In this document: positions 9,692 through 18,007 of the stretch, piece by piece | Position numbering within the stretch: the first letter of the stretch is position 1 | Layout of the letters: each line of letters begins with the position of its first letter | Assembly (NCBI RefSeq): GCF_021502655.1 | Contig: NZ_JAKFFT010000002.1 | Span: 1,550,001-1,614,000, forward strand | Length of the DNA stretch: 64,000 nt | Source of the DNA: Dyadobacter sp. CY347 | GTDB taxonomy: Bacteria; Bacteroidota; Bacteroidia; Cytophagales; Spirosomataceae | Direction: 5' to 3' | Notes under the pieces: model-generated | What the model saw: the letters and a program-made list of their open reading frames with translations, nothing else | Databases searched by the model: none | Told to the model about the DNA's origin: nothing | Position numbers and translations under genes: made by a program

Positions 9692-10129
9692 TCAGTCATC
9701 AATTCTAAGAAATGTTCCGCTCAGGTTGAAGACAAGTTCTTTGTTATCCGACAAGCTCACTTCCTGCGTCGTTTTATTTTTCTCCCAATCGGTAATGTAT
9801 TTATCAGGATGGTTTTTCTGCACATATTCCAGGATTTTCAATGGAATTACGCTGTCCGGCAATTTCTCGTTCGCATTGCCATCCACACTGTAACATTCTC
9901 CCTGTTTGTCAAATTCCAGCTCAACCTGGTTGTCAAGGATGACATCAAAATTGGTGAGCAGGTCGTCGCGATCACGCACTACGCGGGCGATTTTCGCATT
10001 TGGAAAGTGGGCTTCAATGAATTCTGAGGCTTGCTGCGGCAAACTGGTTTCGTCTACAACTTTCTCATTATCACAGCCAGAAACGGCCAAAAGAATCAGT
10101 ACAAAATAAATTGAGATTGCTTTCTTCAT
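9692..10129 (-). CDS. PepSY-like domain lipoprotein
   Basis: The product is a 145-residue predicted lipoprotein. The ATG at 10127-10129 gives MKKAISIYFVLILLAVSGC, a lipoprotein signal with Cys19. The longer frame to 10222 has no signal and was rejected. The mature part contains two repeats of the pattern 'P..(A/I)..(F/Y)(I/V)...HP..(K/Y)I', namely LPQQASEFIEAHFPNAKIARVV and PLKILEYVQKNHPDKYITDWE. This matches the Bacteroidetes PepSY-like (DUF2874) family of periplasmic proteins. The role is unknown; PepSY-like proteins are often thought to modulate proteases or sense periplasmic conditions. It is divergent from the TonB-dependent receptor at 10297, with 167 bp between starts. Confidence 0.75.
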   Translation of the reverse strand: MKKAISIYFVLILLAVSGCDNEKVVDETSLPQQASEFIEAHFPNAKIARVVRDRDDLLTNFDVILDNQVELEFDKQGECYSVDGNANEKLPDSVIPLKILEYVQKNHPDKYITDWEKNKTTQEVSLSDNKELVFNLSGTFLRIDD

Positions 10130-10296
10130 TTTATCAATGGTTAAATTGGAACATTGCTTTTCTATTTTGACAACTGAAAAACAAGAAACCCCTATGTCTG
10201 TTCTAGATTTTTCATTCAACACAGATGTTGTGTGCAGGATAGTTTGTAACTGGTAACGACCTATTTTTGCCGAAATAATTACTATAACGTCCTGAA

Positions 10297-12606
10297 ATGA
10301 TTAGAATTCTGCCTTTTTTGTTGTTTTTTATCACACCGGCCTTTGCCCAAAACATCAATTCAACCATCCGTGGTACGGTCAGGGATTTTGATACACGATC
10401 TCCGCTTGTAGGCGCAACTGTTTCTCTTTCCTCACCTCAAACCGGAACAATAACCGATTCAGAGGGCGCATTCCGCTTCGATAACCTGCCGACAGGGCGC
10501 TATCAGCTTTCCGTTTCGTATGTAGGGTATGAAACAGTCCGGATTCCTGAGCTGCTTTTGGAGTCCGGAAGGGAGAATGTACAGCAAGTGAGGCTGGCAC
10601 CCGCCGGAAAACAACTGAACGAGGCAATAGTTACAGGCGCCCGGCCGGTTGCTTTTAATAGTGTGCAAGAAATTACCATCGAACAAACGCTCCGTTATGC
10701 TGCCACTTATATGGACCCAGCCAGGGTTGCGACTTCATTCCCCGGCGTAGCAGCAGCCAATGATCAGGCCAATGGGCTGGTTATCAGGGCAAATTCACCT
10801 AATAGCATGCAATGGAGGCTGGAAGGCGTGGAAATTGTAAACCCGAACCATTTGTCCAATGCGGGTACATTCAGCGACCGGCCTACATCGACAGGCGGCG
10901 GCGTGAACATTCTAAGCACGCAGCTTTTGGGCACATCACAATTTCTTTCCGGACCATTTCCAGCTCAATACGGCAATGTCAATGGTGGGATCCTGGACAT
11001 GCAATTAAGAAACGGAAATGATGAAAAAACTGAATTTACCGCCCAAGCCAGCTTATTGGGACTCGACTTTGCGGCCGAAGGACCATTTTCCAAAAAATCA
11101 AAAGCATCCTATCTGGTTAATTACCGCTATTCTTTCACAGGGTTGCTGGGCGCGGTGGGCGTTAAGTTTGGCGGAGAAGACATTCGCTTTCAGGATTTGT
11201 CATTCAATCTGAATTTTCCGACTGCGAAAGGAGGGAAGTTTACGGTTTTTGGAATGGGTGGAATCAGCAGCAATACTTTTGAGCCGGACAAGGACACCAC
11301 AGCATGGGAGTTTGCAAAGGATGGGCAAAATATTTTATACAAAAACAGAATGTTCGCGAGCGGACTGACTTTCGAACAACCGCTCGGGAACAAATTATCA
11401 TTGCGTACCGCGCTTGTCGGCTCAACATTATATAGTTCCAGGGTTGCATACGGGGTTAACAGCAGGAATTCACAACGAAACGAGCTCCTGGATGATCAGG
11501 AGCTGGTTAATGGTAAAGTTTCGCTGAACACAACATTAACTTATCGGTTCAATCCGCGGGTCAGGTTTCAGGGAGGGCTTTTTGTTACATTGAATCAATA
11601 CGAAACGGATGTCTGGTCTGCAAATACCAATTTGAAAAGCCTGGTTTTTCAGCCATTCGTCAAATGGTCGTTCCAGGTAGCGCCCAGGATTTCAGCAGAA
11701 GTCGGACTTCATGCAATGCTCAGCCAGGTCGAAAAAACCGATAAATTGAGTGCATTACCAGAACCGCGGGCTGCAATTAAATGGCAACTCAACGAGACGG
11801 ATCAACTCAGTGCATCGTTTGGCCTGCATAGTCAAATGCAGACCGCCGGTTTGTATGCTACACGTATTTCTGATACGGACTTTTACAGTAACAAAAATCT
11901 TTCTCCGACACGCTCTCAGCAAGTCGTTTTGGGTTATCAAAAAAGCCTTCCCAAAAACAGCAGCCTGAAAATTGAGGCTTACTATCAGCATTTGTTCGAT
12001 GTGCCGGTTGGTCAGGGAATGCGGGATAATTATTCGGCGGTCAATCTGATCGAGGAAATACCTTCTGTGTTTATGAAAAATACCGGCTCAGCCAGAAATT
12101 ATGGCATAGAAGCCAGTTTTCAGAAGCTGCTGACCAATGACTTTTACCTGCTCGTTTCAGGTTCATTATACGACGCGACCTATGTAGATCTCTTAGGTCA
12201 ACGGCACAAAAGCCGCTTCAATGGAAGGCATACATTCAGTCTGACGAGTGGAAAAGAGTTCAAGTCCGGGAACGAAAGCCTATGGGGCGTTAATGTAAAA
12301 GTGCTCTGGCTTGGTGGTTTCCGGGACAAGCCCATCGATGCAGCATATTCCAAAATCCTGAAAACTACCCTTTACGAAGAACAAAGCCATTATTCGGTCA
12401 AAATGAAAGACTATTTCAGGCCGGATCTAAGGGTTTATTGGAAGAAAAGCAAAACGAAGTTCAGCAGGACATTGTCGATTGACCTGCAAAATGTATCCGG
12501 CACCAAAAATGAGGCATATCGCTATTTCGACAAGAGAAAGGATTCCGTTGTGACACAGTATCAGCTTGGATTGATCCCGGTGCTTAGTTACCGGTGGGAG
12601 TTTTGA
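10297..12606 (+). CDS. TonB-dependent receptor with carboxypeptidase-like regulatory domain
   Basis: The 769-residue protein has a signal peptide (MIRILPFLLFFITPAFAQ), an N-terminal carboxypeptidase-D-like domain (~20-105; DFDTRSPLVGATVSL, TDSEGAFRFDNLPTG, YVGYE), a plug region (~125-235; PGVAAANDQANGLVIRANSPNS, QYGNVNGGILDMQLR) and a long beta-barrel ending in ...VLSYRWEF with a terminal aromatic. Unlike SusC proteins it lacks the SusC signature and a SusD partner, so it is a stand-alone receptor. Comparable Bacteroidetes proteins are listed as TonB-dependent receptors of unknown ligand. No iron or vitamin genes lie nearby. Confidence 0.9.
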   Translation: MIRILPFLLFFITPAFAQNINSTIRGTVRDFDTRSPLVGATVSLSSPQTGTITDSEGAFRFDNLPTGRYQLSVSYVGYETVRIPELLLESGRENVQQVRLAPAGKQLNEAIVTGARPVAFNSVQEITIEQTLRYAATYMDPARVATSFPGVAAANDQANGLVIRANSPNSMQWRLEGVEIVNPNHLSNAGTFSDRPTSTGGGVNILSTQLLGTSQFLSGPFPAQYGNVNGGILDMQLRNGNDEKTEFTAQASLLGLDFAAEGPFSKKSKASYLVNYRYSFTGLLGAVGVKFGGEDIRFQDLSFNLNFPTAKGGKFTVFGMGGISSNTFEPDKDTTAWEFAKDGQNILYKNRMFASGLTFEQPLGNKLSLRTALVGSTLYSSRVAYGVNSRNSQRNELLDDQELVNGKVSLNTTLTYRFNPRVRFQGGLFVTLNQYETDVWSANTNLKSLVFQPFVKWSFQVAPRISAEVGLHAMLSQVEKTDKLSALPEPRAAIKWQLNETDQLSASFGLHSQMQTAGLYATRISDTDFYSNKNLSPTRSQQVVLGYQKSLPKNSSLKIEAYYQHLFDVPVGQGMRDNYSAVNLIEEIPSVFMKNTGSARNYGIEASFQKLLTNDFYLLVSGSLYDATYVDLLGQRHKSRFNGRHTFSLTSGKEFKSGNESLWGVNVKVLWLGGFRDKPIDAAYSKILKTTLYEEQSHYSVKMKDYFRPDLRVYWKKSKTKFSRTLSIDLQNVSGTKNEAYRYFDKRKDSVVTQYQLGLIPVLSYRWEF

Positions 12607-12611
12607 GGTTC

Positions 12612-12635
12612 AATGAGTGAATGAGTGAATGAGTG
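12612..12635. repeat. Three tandem copies of AATGAGTG
   Basis: Three perfect 8-bp units immediately follow the receptor stop codon, with further degenerate units to about 12650. This is a simple-sequence array in the 235-bp spacer before ssrA; no gene is seen in the spacer. Confidence 0.9.
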
Positions 12636-12841
12636 AATAATTAAATGAGTCTAATGATGCAATGTGGGGCAGTAAGAGGTTTACGGTCAGTTGCTTAGGG
12701 GAGTTTGGTTGGGGATGTGATTGAAATTCTCTTTGGTTGGGTGAACCTTTTGATGAAAAATGCTGTAAATTAGCTTGCAATGAAACTTTAACCTGGCGGC
12801 ATTTTGCTGCTATTGTGAAGTCCGAATGCCAACTTAATGAT

Positions 12842-13210
12842 GGGGGTGACTGGAATTGACAGCGGGTTGGAAGTCTGTGTGTAAGCATGTCGGGAGTTGA
12901 GATTACCTCCCGTAAATAATGGTCTCAAACAATAACTGGCGAATCTACTTACGCCATGGCAGCCTAATCCGGAGGATTTAGCTAATGCCATCATCCCTCC
13001 AACCTACGTGCTGATGGTTGGGCTCCGGGGTGTCGCAAATCAGCGCTGGTTGAAATAGTGATACGGAAATTCAACGAGACACCAGTATCTAAGGCCATGA
13101 CGCGGGTCCGCCGTGCACCTTGTCTGGCCCGACAACCTAATCACGGATAAGCATGTAGAAGGCGCAGGGTTTCCCTGTTCTGGACCAGGGTTCGACTCCC
13201 TGCATCTCCA
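12842..13210 (+). ncRNA. ssrA: tmRNA (ssrA)
   Basis: tmRNA rescues stalled ribosomes and adds a degradation tag. The tRNA-like ends pair: the 5' GGGGGTG (12842-12848) matches the 3' CATCTCC (13203-13209) with G-U pairs allowed, as in other tmRNAs. The T-arm loop GTTCGACTCC lies at the 3' end (13190-13199). Near 12936-12967 an open tag sequence reads ...GESTYAMAA followed by TAA, which resembles the Cytophaga-type tag GEESYAMAA. CCA is not encoded: the sequence after the discriminator A13210 is CAA. The last 22 bp are duplicated at 52484-52505, so the gene 3' end is the att core of the integrated elements. It stays intact because the element restores the sequence. Confidence 0.93.
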
Positions 13211-13211
13211 C
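13190..13211 (+). repeat. attL core at ssrA 3' end (element A left end)
   Basis: A 22-bp segment (GTTCGACTCC...CATCTCCAC) is repeated perfectly at 52484-52505 and with two mismatches at 52659-52679. A tyrosine recombinase gene begins 251 bp downstream. Target site plus integrase plus distal repeat is the standard layout of an integrative element in a tmRNA gene. Confidence 0.92.
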
Positions 13212-13234
13212 AAGTATCAGTTGCAAAAAGCATC

Positions 13235-13269
13235 AAAAGCCTGCAAATCAATGATTTGTAGGCTTTTTG
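13235..13269 (+). terminator. Hairpin terminator just inside element A
   Basis: Left arm 13235-13250 (AAAAGCCTGCAAATCA) pairs with right arm 13252-13267 with one wobble, followed by a T-run. It would end ssrA transcription. An equivalent hairpin follows the second att copy (52528-52560), so it looks like a standard left-end component. Confidence 0.8.
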
Positions 13270-13313
13270 TTTGTTGGCGTTAACTTAAAACATTCAATTA
13301 TTCTCAAATCTGT

Positions 13314-13360
13314 GGTGAGCGTTTCGGTGAGCAAAATTTGAATACAAGAAGGTGCTCACC
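13314..13360. repeat. Candidate integrase arm sites, left end of element A
   Basis: GGTGAGCG and CGGTGAGCA form a direct pair at 13314-13333, with an inverted GTGCTCACC at 13352-13360. The same direct pair, with 2 mismatches in 26 bp, recurs at 52415-52440 just inside the right end. Such pairs near both ends are what arm-type binding sites of tyrosine recombinases look like. Confidence 0.6.
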
Positions 13361-13461
13361 AAAACTGACTTAAAGCATTGATTGATAGCCGGTTCACCGA
13401 ATGAACATCTTGATTTTACTTAGCTGCAATTTTATCTTTATCAATCTTAAATTGCTATGCT

Positions 13462-14676
13462 ATGTTAACAAAAAGCTTCACGCTGCTATTCTATTTAAAA
13501 AAACGCAGCAATTACTTGAAAGGAAAACTCCCAATCTACTTGCGAGTGACGGTGGATGGAAAACGCATGGAAGTCGCTACAAAACGAGAATGCGAACCCA
13601 CAAAGTGGAACTCGGCAGCTGGAAGGGTGGTGGGCAATAAGGAAGAGGTCAAAAGCATAAATTCCTATTTGGATGTGCTTCAATCCAAGGTTTACGATCT
13701 TCATCGAAAAATGGTTGAATCAGAGACTAACATCACCGCAGCGTTATTTAAGAATAAGCTGGTTAATGACGATGACAAAAAGAAAATGATTCTAGAGATC
13801 TTCGAAAAGCATAATTGTGATATGGCTTCTCTGGTCGGTACAGAGTATTCGAAAATAACTTTGGTTAGGTACAAAACCTCATTAGAGCATACGCGCAAAT
13901 TTATCAAATGGAAATACAATTTGAATGATTTGAGTATTCAAAGCTTGGATTACGACTTCATTGCACAGTACGAGTTCTGGCTTAAAGCGCAACGCAGGTG
14001 TGGGCACAATGCTACAATGAAGTACCTCGCAAACTTCAAGAAGATTGTACTAAGCTGCGTCAAAAAGGGCTGGCTAGGTAAAGACCCGTTCTACGGATTT
14101 AAGTTTGCTAAACGTGAAGTAGATCGGTCTGCATTGTCTGAGAAGGAGCTCGAAAATATCAGTTTGAAAGACTTTAACAACGTGAGACTGGATCAAGTAA
14201 GAGACATATTTTTGTTTTGCTGCTATACAGGCTTGTCATATGTCGATGTCTTTAAGCTGCAACGTTCTGAGGTTATTGAAGGGCATGGAGGCGAGCTATG
14301 GATAACAATCAAGCGACAGAAGACAGAGACAGCCTCACGAGTGCCAATATTGCCAGCAGCTCGAAAAATATTGCAGAAGTACGAAAACCATCCGCAATGC
14401 TCGGTTAAGGACCAGCTTTTACCGGTGCTTTCTAATCAGAAAATGAACGCTTACCTTAAAGAAATTGCTGATGTCTGTCAAATAACTAAAAATATAACCT
14501 TTCACTTGGCAAGGCACACGTTTGCAACCACAGTGACATTAACGAATGGTGTTCCTATGGAAAGCGTTTCCAAAATGCTAGGACATCGAAATATCAGAAC
14601 AACTCAACTTTATGCCAAAATTGTCGATAAGAAAATCGCAGAGGATATGAAAAAAATAGAGGGCTTGTATTCTTAA
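13462..14676 (+). CDS. Tyrosine recombinase (integrase) of element A
   Basis: The 404-residue protein has an N-terminal arm-binding-like domain (~10-100; PIYLRVTVDGKRMEV), a SAM-like core-binding domain (~110-215) and a C-terminal catalytic domain. Visible active-site residues are the Lys in the beta-hairpin (WITIKRQKTE), H348 and R351 in HLARHTFAT, H375 in MLGHRNIRTT and the nucleophile Y384 in QLYAKI. The box I position reads CYTGLSYVDV with no Arg at the usual place, as known for the CTnDOT integrase group. It is ~60% like the element B integrase at 52905 by eye. It sits 251 bp from attL and should catalyse insertion and excision at the ssrA site. A short ORF in another frame at 13401 is probably not a gene. 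Confidence 0.93.
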   Translation: MLTKSFTLLFYLKKRSNYLKGKLPIYLRVTVDGKRMEVATKRECEPTKWNSAAGRVVGNKEEVKSINSYLDVLQSKVYDLHRKMVESETNITAALFKNKLVNDDDKKKMILEIFEKHNCDMASLVGTEYSKITLVRYKTSLEHTRKFIKWKYNLNDLSIQSLDYDFIAQYEFWLKAQRRCGHNATMKYLANFKKIVLSCVKKGWLGKDPFYGFKFAKREVDRSALSEKELENISLKDFNNVRLDQVRDIFLFCCYTGLSYVDVFKLQRSEVIEGHGGELWITIKRQKTETASRVPILPAARKILQKYENHPQCSVKDQLLPVLSNQKMNAYLKEIADVCQITKNITFHLARHTFATTVTLTNGVPMESVSKMLGHRNIRTTQLYAKIVDKKIAEDMKKIEGLYS

Positions 14677-14702
14677 AATTGTGCTTACAATACTGGTTAT
14701 CG

Positions 14703-14800
14703 ACAAACAAACTCGGTAAAAGGGCAGCTAAATAAGTGGCCCTATTTCAAAAGACTGAGAGAAGCCGCCAAAAGCTTACGGCATAATGGCGGCTTTTCCA
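14703..14800. other. Conserved structured segment downstream of integrase A
   Basis: About 100 bp here are nearly identical to 54181-54281, which follows the element B integrase. They contain two hairpins: AGGGCAGCTAAATAAGTGGCCCT, built from short arms around 14719-14742, and a stronger AGCCGCC...GGCGGCT hairpin (~14762-14797) followed by TTTT. The second hairpin fits a terminator. Conservation across the whole segment, stronger than in the flanks, suggests an RNA structure or a protein site. Confidence 0.55.
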
Positions 14801-14942
14801 TTTTTTCAGGAAGTGCAAAGTTGAGCCACCAGCCTTCCAGGCACTTATTCCGTTTCCTTTTGGCTGTTAGAGGGCCACTGTTAGAAGGGCTTTCTTTAAC
14901 TATTAAAATCCAAATAAGACGGTTTTCTGACATTCGCTTTTT

Positions 14943-15332
14943 TTAGTGAAGAGGACAACCAATTTCCCAGATATGACCAAATGGATCTTTGAGCTTCCCA
15001 ATTTTCGAGTCTTCTTCAACCGTGACTGGACAAATTTGGGTAGCTCCGGCCTTCAATGCATTGACGAATATTGTGTCGGGATCCGATGTTGTCAAAATCA
15101 TGCGAACTGGCGATCCTCCTATTGTTGTGGGACTAAGATTGTCAAATTCCGGTTCCTCATCCCCAATCCAGAAGTCTGCATTGCCTATTCCAATTCTCGC
15201 ATTCATTCTCCCATCGTTGGTAGACTTTTCCAATATGGTTGCATCAAATGCCGCTTCGTAGAAAGCGGCTGCGCCCAAGGCATCGGTGACTATCAGGAAC
15301 GGTGTAATGTTCAGTTTTATGTGCGCGCTCAT
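14943..15332 (-). CDS. VOC/glyoxalase-like protein
   Basis: The start at 15330-15332 (MSAHIKLN) gives a 129-residue single-unit vicinal-oxygen-chelate protein. The frame opens further upstream but those residues are not family-like. Features are NITPFLIVTDALGAAAFYEAAF at the N-terminus, the central IGNADFWIGDEE with a GGSPVRMILTTSDPD strand, and the C-terminal LKDPFGHIWEIG signature with a His and Glu as likely metal ligands. This resembles PhnB-like/bleomycin-resistance-like VOC proteins found widely as accessory genes. The substrate is unknown. It is the first cargo gene after integrase A. Confidence 0.8.
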   Translation of the reverse strand: MSAHIKLNITPFLIVTDALGAAAFYEAAFDATILEKSTNDGRMNARIGIGNADFWIGDEEPEFDNLSPTTIGGSPVRMILTTSDPDTIFVNALKAGATQICPVTVEEDSKIGKLKDPFGHIWEIGCPLH

Positions 15333-15394
15333 AATTGAATTCAGAGATTTATTCCTAATTACCACAATCTGGGTATCGACAGATAGATCTTGTC

Positions 15395-15939
15395 TTAAAC
15401 AAAGTCGACTGGTCGTTTGTCCTTTAAAGAATCTAATACTGCTTTAAATACTTTGGCCTTTTTGATTGCAAGGTGTCCATTAGGTGCCCAAAATGTCCCA
15501 TGAAGATTATCGCCTAGATCTACTGGCGCTATCTCGCCAATCCTATTCAGATTACGCATCAACTTATCGACAGTTAATTCGTCAAGGTCATCGCAAAGAT
15601 CATCTACTAGTTCAATGCCGTTTCGACTATTGTTGAAGTTAATCATGTACGGTGTTAAGCCAACGTCAACTAATCGTGTGTGCCGGTCCGTTTTGAGTTT
15701 ATTTGTGGATTTCAAAACAGGCCTGAGCCCAACATCACCCTCTACAAATGCTTTACGCGTTTGACCAAATTAAGAGCACAATCGAAATCAGAAAATGCAG
15801 CTGCTGGTTCGTCTGCACTTTTAGCGAACGCGGCAATCACCCATACAAATGTTGGATCATCAATCTTAGTAATGTCAGAAGTTGAAAGTCCCACGCTATG
15901 ATAAAGTTCTCGCGTAGTCATTGGGAATTTAGTAGTCAT
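15395..15939 (-). pseudogene. Unknown protein gene split by a frameshift
   Basis: Two adjacent frames belong together. The first (15939 to ~15760) reads MTTKFPMTTRELYHSVGLS... to ALNLVK, then runs into a stop as RVKHL. The second continues without a break of sense as RKAFVEGDVGLRPVLKSTNKL... to 15395 (KDKRPVDFV). The shift lies in AAACGCGTAAAGC near 15760. The intact protein would be about 180 residues, acidic in the middle (DDLCDDLDELTV) and without signal or membrane segments. I do not recognise the family. Either the gene is dead or a sequencing error is present. Confidence 0.6.
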
Positions 15940-16118
15940 GGCGAAAGGTCAGTTTGTTCATGAGTGAACAGTTGAGATATTTTAAGTATCAAACTAATGA
16001 TTTCAAAAATATCTAAATGGCGTCTTAAATTCAAGTGGCTGTGAGAAATTATGCAGATCTAAATCTTGGTTCGAGATGTTATCCACTGACTGAGTAGCCA
16101 TTACGACCAAAAAATTTC

Positions 16119-16397
16119 CTACAACTTTGCAAGCCGGTCATTCAAATCTACCAGGCCAGACTTTTGCAGACAATCTGCTGACAAAGCCAGTAACTCATCC
16201 TTCGACTCACTTGAAGCTATGTCGATCAAGTCGGGATTGCTTTCATCACCAGGAATTCTAAGCGCCCTTCTGATTGCCTGGGTCAGCAGCAAAACATTCC
16301 GTCTGCTGATTTTCAAATCGATTTTGATTTGGTCATTCATTCCAGGGATACTCATGATGGTATCATACACACTGGTCAAATCTTTCACGTTCATCAT
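16119..16397 (-). CDS. Conserved 92-residue protein of the mobilization block
   Basis: This is a small, soluble, mostly helical protein (DLTSVYDTIMSIPGMNDQIK, LLLTQAIRRAL, ELLALSADCLQKSG). Its homologue at 58085 in element B differs in only about a dozen positions, and both copies are intact while neighbours are broken, which suggests selection. It is divergent from the primase-like gene, with a conserved inverted repeat between them. Function is not recognised; a regulator or relaxosome accessory role is only a guess from position. The second Met (16394) is an equally good start. Confidence 0.7.
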   Translation of the reverse strand: MMNVKDLTSVYDTIMSIPGMNDQIKIDLKISRRNVLLLTQAIRRALRIPGDESNPDLIDIASSESKDELLALSADCLQKSGLVDLNDRLAKL

Positions 16398-16451
16398 GTC
16401 TTTTTAAGTTAAAATTGGAACTCTACAAAACTACCAATTGCCCTTGAAACG

Positions 16452-16476
16452 ATCCTAAGGAGAATTTACCTAGGAT
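16452..16476. promoter_or_regulatory. Inverted repeat between divergent 92-aa and primase-like genes
   Basis: ATCCTA at 16452-16457 and TAGGAT at 16471-16476 are separated by AGGAGAATTTACC. The same sequence occurs at 58412-58436 with one arm base changed. Its position between divergent genes suits an operator for one of them, or a replication or transfer site. Confidence 0.4.
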
Positions 16477-16534
16477 AGGTGTCTGACTTTCAAGCTCCTT
16501 ACTTTCGCTGTCACAAAACAAAACATTGAGCAAA

Positions 16535-17443
16535 ATGAGGGAAAGAACGAGGGGGAATGGTGGGCTTTTGACCTTGGCCCAAATCAAGGAATTAGACATT
16601 GTGGATTATCTATTGGAGCTCGGGTTCGAGCCGGACAAAATCAGAAGTGTCGACCATTGGTATTTATCGCCATTTAGAAATGAGCGAACTGCCTCATTCA
16701 AGGTCAACAGAAATCTTAATCGATGGTATGATCATGGGCTGGGTAGCGGTGGGAACCTTGTCGATTTTGCAATACTGTTTTATCAGTGTACCGTCCGCGA
16801 AGTGGTCAATCTATTTTCGGATTATCTATCCTTTCACAAGCCACGACCGAGACCTATTCCAAGGGTGATCCATGTTACTAAAAGTCCACTGGAAATTTTA
16901 TCGACGGCGACTTTAAGCAGTGAATTGCTAATCAGTTACATCTCGTCAAGATGTGTGTTTGAAGAAATAGCCAAGCGATATTGCACGCAGGTGAATTACC
17001 GAGTCGGTGACCGGAGGAATTTTGCTTTGGGCTTGCAGAATGATTCAGGTGGTTACGAGCTGCGCAACTCATTTACAAAGCTTGCGAGCAGTCCGAAAGA
17101 CATAACCACCATTGATGTTGGTGCTTCGACTGTCTCTGTGTTCGAAGGGATGTTTGATTTTTTATCGTACAAGACCATCATGAACCAAACAGTCGAGGTG
17201 CCGGAGAATCATGTGATACTCAATTCCATCTCACTTTTCGAAAGGTCACGATCGTTTCTTGAACGCCACAGTCAGATTAACCTGTATCTCGACCGGGACA
17301 CGGCGGGGTTAAAGTGTAGTTCAGTAGCAAAAGGCATCAGTGAAAAATACAATGATGCTAGTCTACTGTATGATGGCTTCAAAGATTTAAATGATTGGCT
17401 AACAGCATCACCTAAGCCTCTCAGACTTTTGAATCTTTCTTGA
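16535..17443 (+). CDS. Primase-like protein (CHC2-like N-terminus plus Toprim)
   Basis: The ATG at 16535 starts MRERTRGNGG; a TTG three codons upstream is less likely. The ~302-residue protein has an N-terminal region like the DnaG zinc-finger domain (DHWYLSPFRNERTASFKVN...WYDHGLGSGGNLVDF) but without the full set of zinc-binding Cys/His. A C-terminal Toprim fold follows: VSVFEGMFDFLSY with the catalytic Glu, and NLYLDRDTAG with the DxD pair. Similar proteins are standard in Bacteroidetes mobilizable elements and may prime the transferred strand. This copy is intact, whereas the element B copy has a nonsense codon. Confidence 0.8.
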   Translation: MRERTRGNGGLLTLAQIKELDIVDYLLELGFEPDKIRSVDHWYLSPFRNERTASFKVNRNLNRWYDHGLGSGGNLVDFAILFYQCTVREVVNLFSDYLSFHKPRPRPIPRVIHVTKSPLEILSTATLSSELLISYISSRCVFEEIAKRYCTQVNYRVGDRRNFALGLQNDSGGYELRNSFTKLASSPKDITTIDVGASTVSVFEGMFDFLSYKTIMNQTVEVPENHVILNSISLFERSRSFLERHSQINLYLDRDTAGLKCSSVAKGISEKYNDASLLYDGFKDLNDWLTASPKPLRLLNLS

Positions 17444-17481
17444 AAGAAATTACCAACATTGACGTACTGAAAAGCTGTAAA

Positions 17482-17560
17482 GATTGCCTCTTATCCGCAA
17501 TCGGCCAGATGTCAGTTTGTCTTACAAACTAAGGATCTGGCCCGCTCAAACACTCCGGAG
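17482..17560. other. Predicted oriT: nested inverted repeats upstream of mobC
   Basis: Three dyads are packed together. GATTGC (17482-17487) pairs with GCAATC (17497-17502). A large hairpin has outer arms GGCCAGAT (17503-17510) and ATCTGGCC (17535-17542) and inner arms AGTTTGT (17514-17520) and ACAAACT (17524-17530). CTCCGGAG is palindromic at 17553-17560. They lie just before MobC and the relaxase and are conserved at 59442-59519 while neighbouring genes decay, the usual place and look of an origin of transfer. No nick site has been assigned. Confidence 0.6.
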
Positions 17561-17614
17561 TCGTTGGCGGGATTGAATAAAAAATGAATGTCGAAATGTG
17601 AAAATGGAAGTGTG

Positions 17615-18007
17615 ATGAAGAAAGACAAAAACAATCGAACCAAGTTGCTGAATGTCCGCTTAACGCCTGAGGAGTTTCAGCAGCTTCTCCGGAAAGTGCA
17701 AAGAACAACATGCCGGAAGACGAGCGAGTACGCAAGGAAAGTATTGCTTTCCGAGCCGGTTATCGTCAACCACAGGAACCAGTCATTTGACGAAGTGATG
17801 GTTGAACTTACACGCCTTCGCAGCGAGCTAAGCAAGGCCGGCAGCAACCTGAATCAAGCTGTTAAAAGACTGCATGCACTCTCACAAATTGCCGATTTCC
17901 GAAGCTGGTTGGAAGCTTATGAGGGTGATAAAAATCGCCTGATCGACAAGGTGAATGAGATCCATATTTACATCAGCAAAGCCTCGAAAATATGGTTGCA
18001 ATCATAA
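17615..18007 (+). CDS. MobC-like relaxosome protein
   Basis: This is a ~130-residue basic protein with a ribbon-helix-helix-like start (NRTKLLNVRLTPEEFQQLLRKVQRT, TSEYARKVLL) and a helical tail (LTRLRSELSKAGSNLNQAVKRLHAL), the pattern of MobC accessory proteins that help the relaxase open oriT. I take MKKDKNN at 17615 as the start; the frame is open to 17588 (MSKCENGSV), conserved in copy B, so the longer form is possible. It overlaps the relaxase start by 16 bp, indicating translational coupling. Confidence 0.8.
   Translation: MKKDKNNRTKLLNVRLTPEEFQQLLRKVQRTTCRKTSEYARKVLLSEPVIVNHRNQSFDEVMVELTRLRSELSKAGSNLNQAVKRLHALSQIADFRSWLEAYEGDKNRLIDKVNEIHIYISKASKIWLQS

Noticed and set aside
12612..12650. 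AATGAGTG array as a CRISPR-like repeat
   Set aside because: It is a simple 8-bp tandem repeat without spacers.
14742..14933. 63-codon minus-strand frame, with a similar one at 54175-54387
   Set aside because: They share a few residues only because the DNA below them is a conserved structured segment; the frames differ in length and ends.
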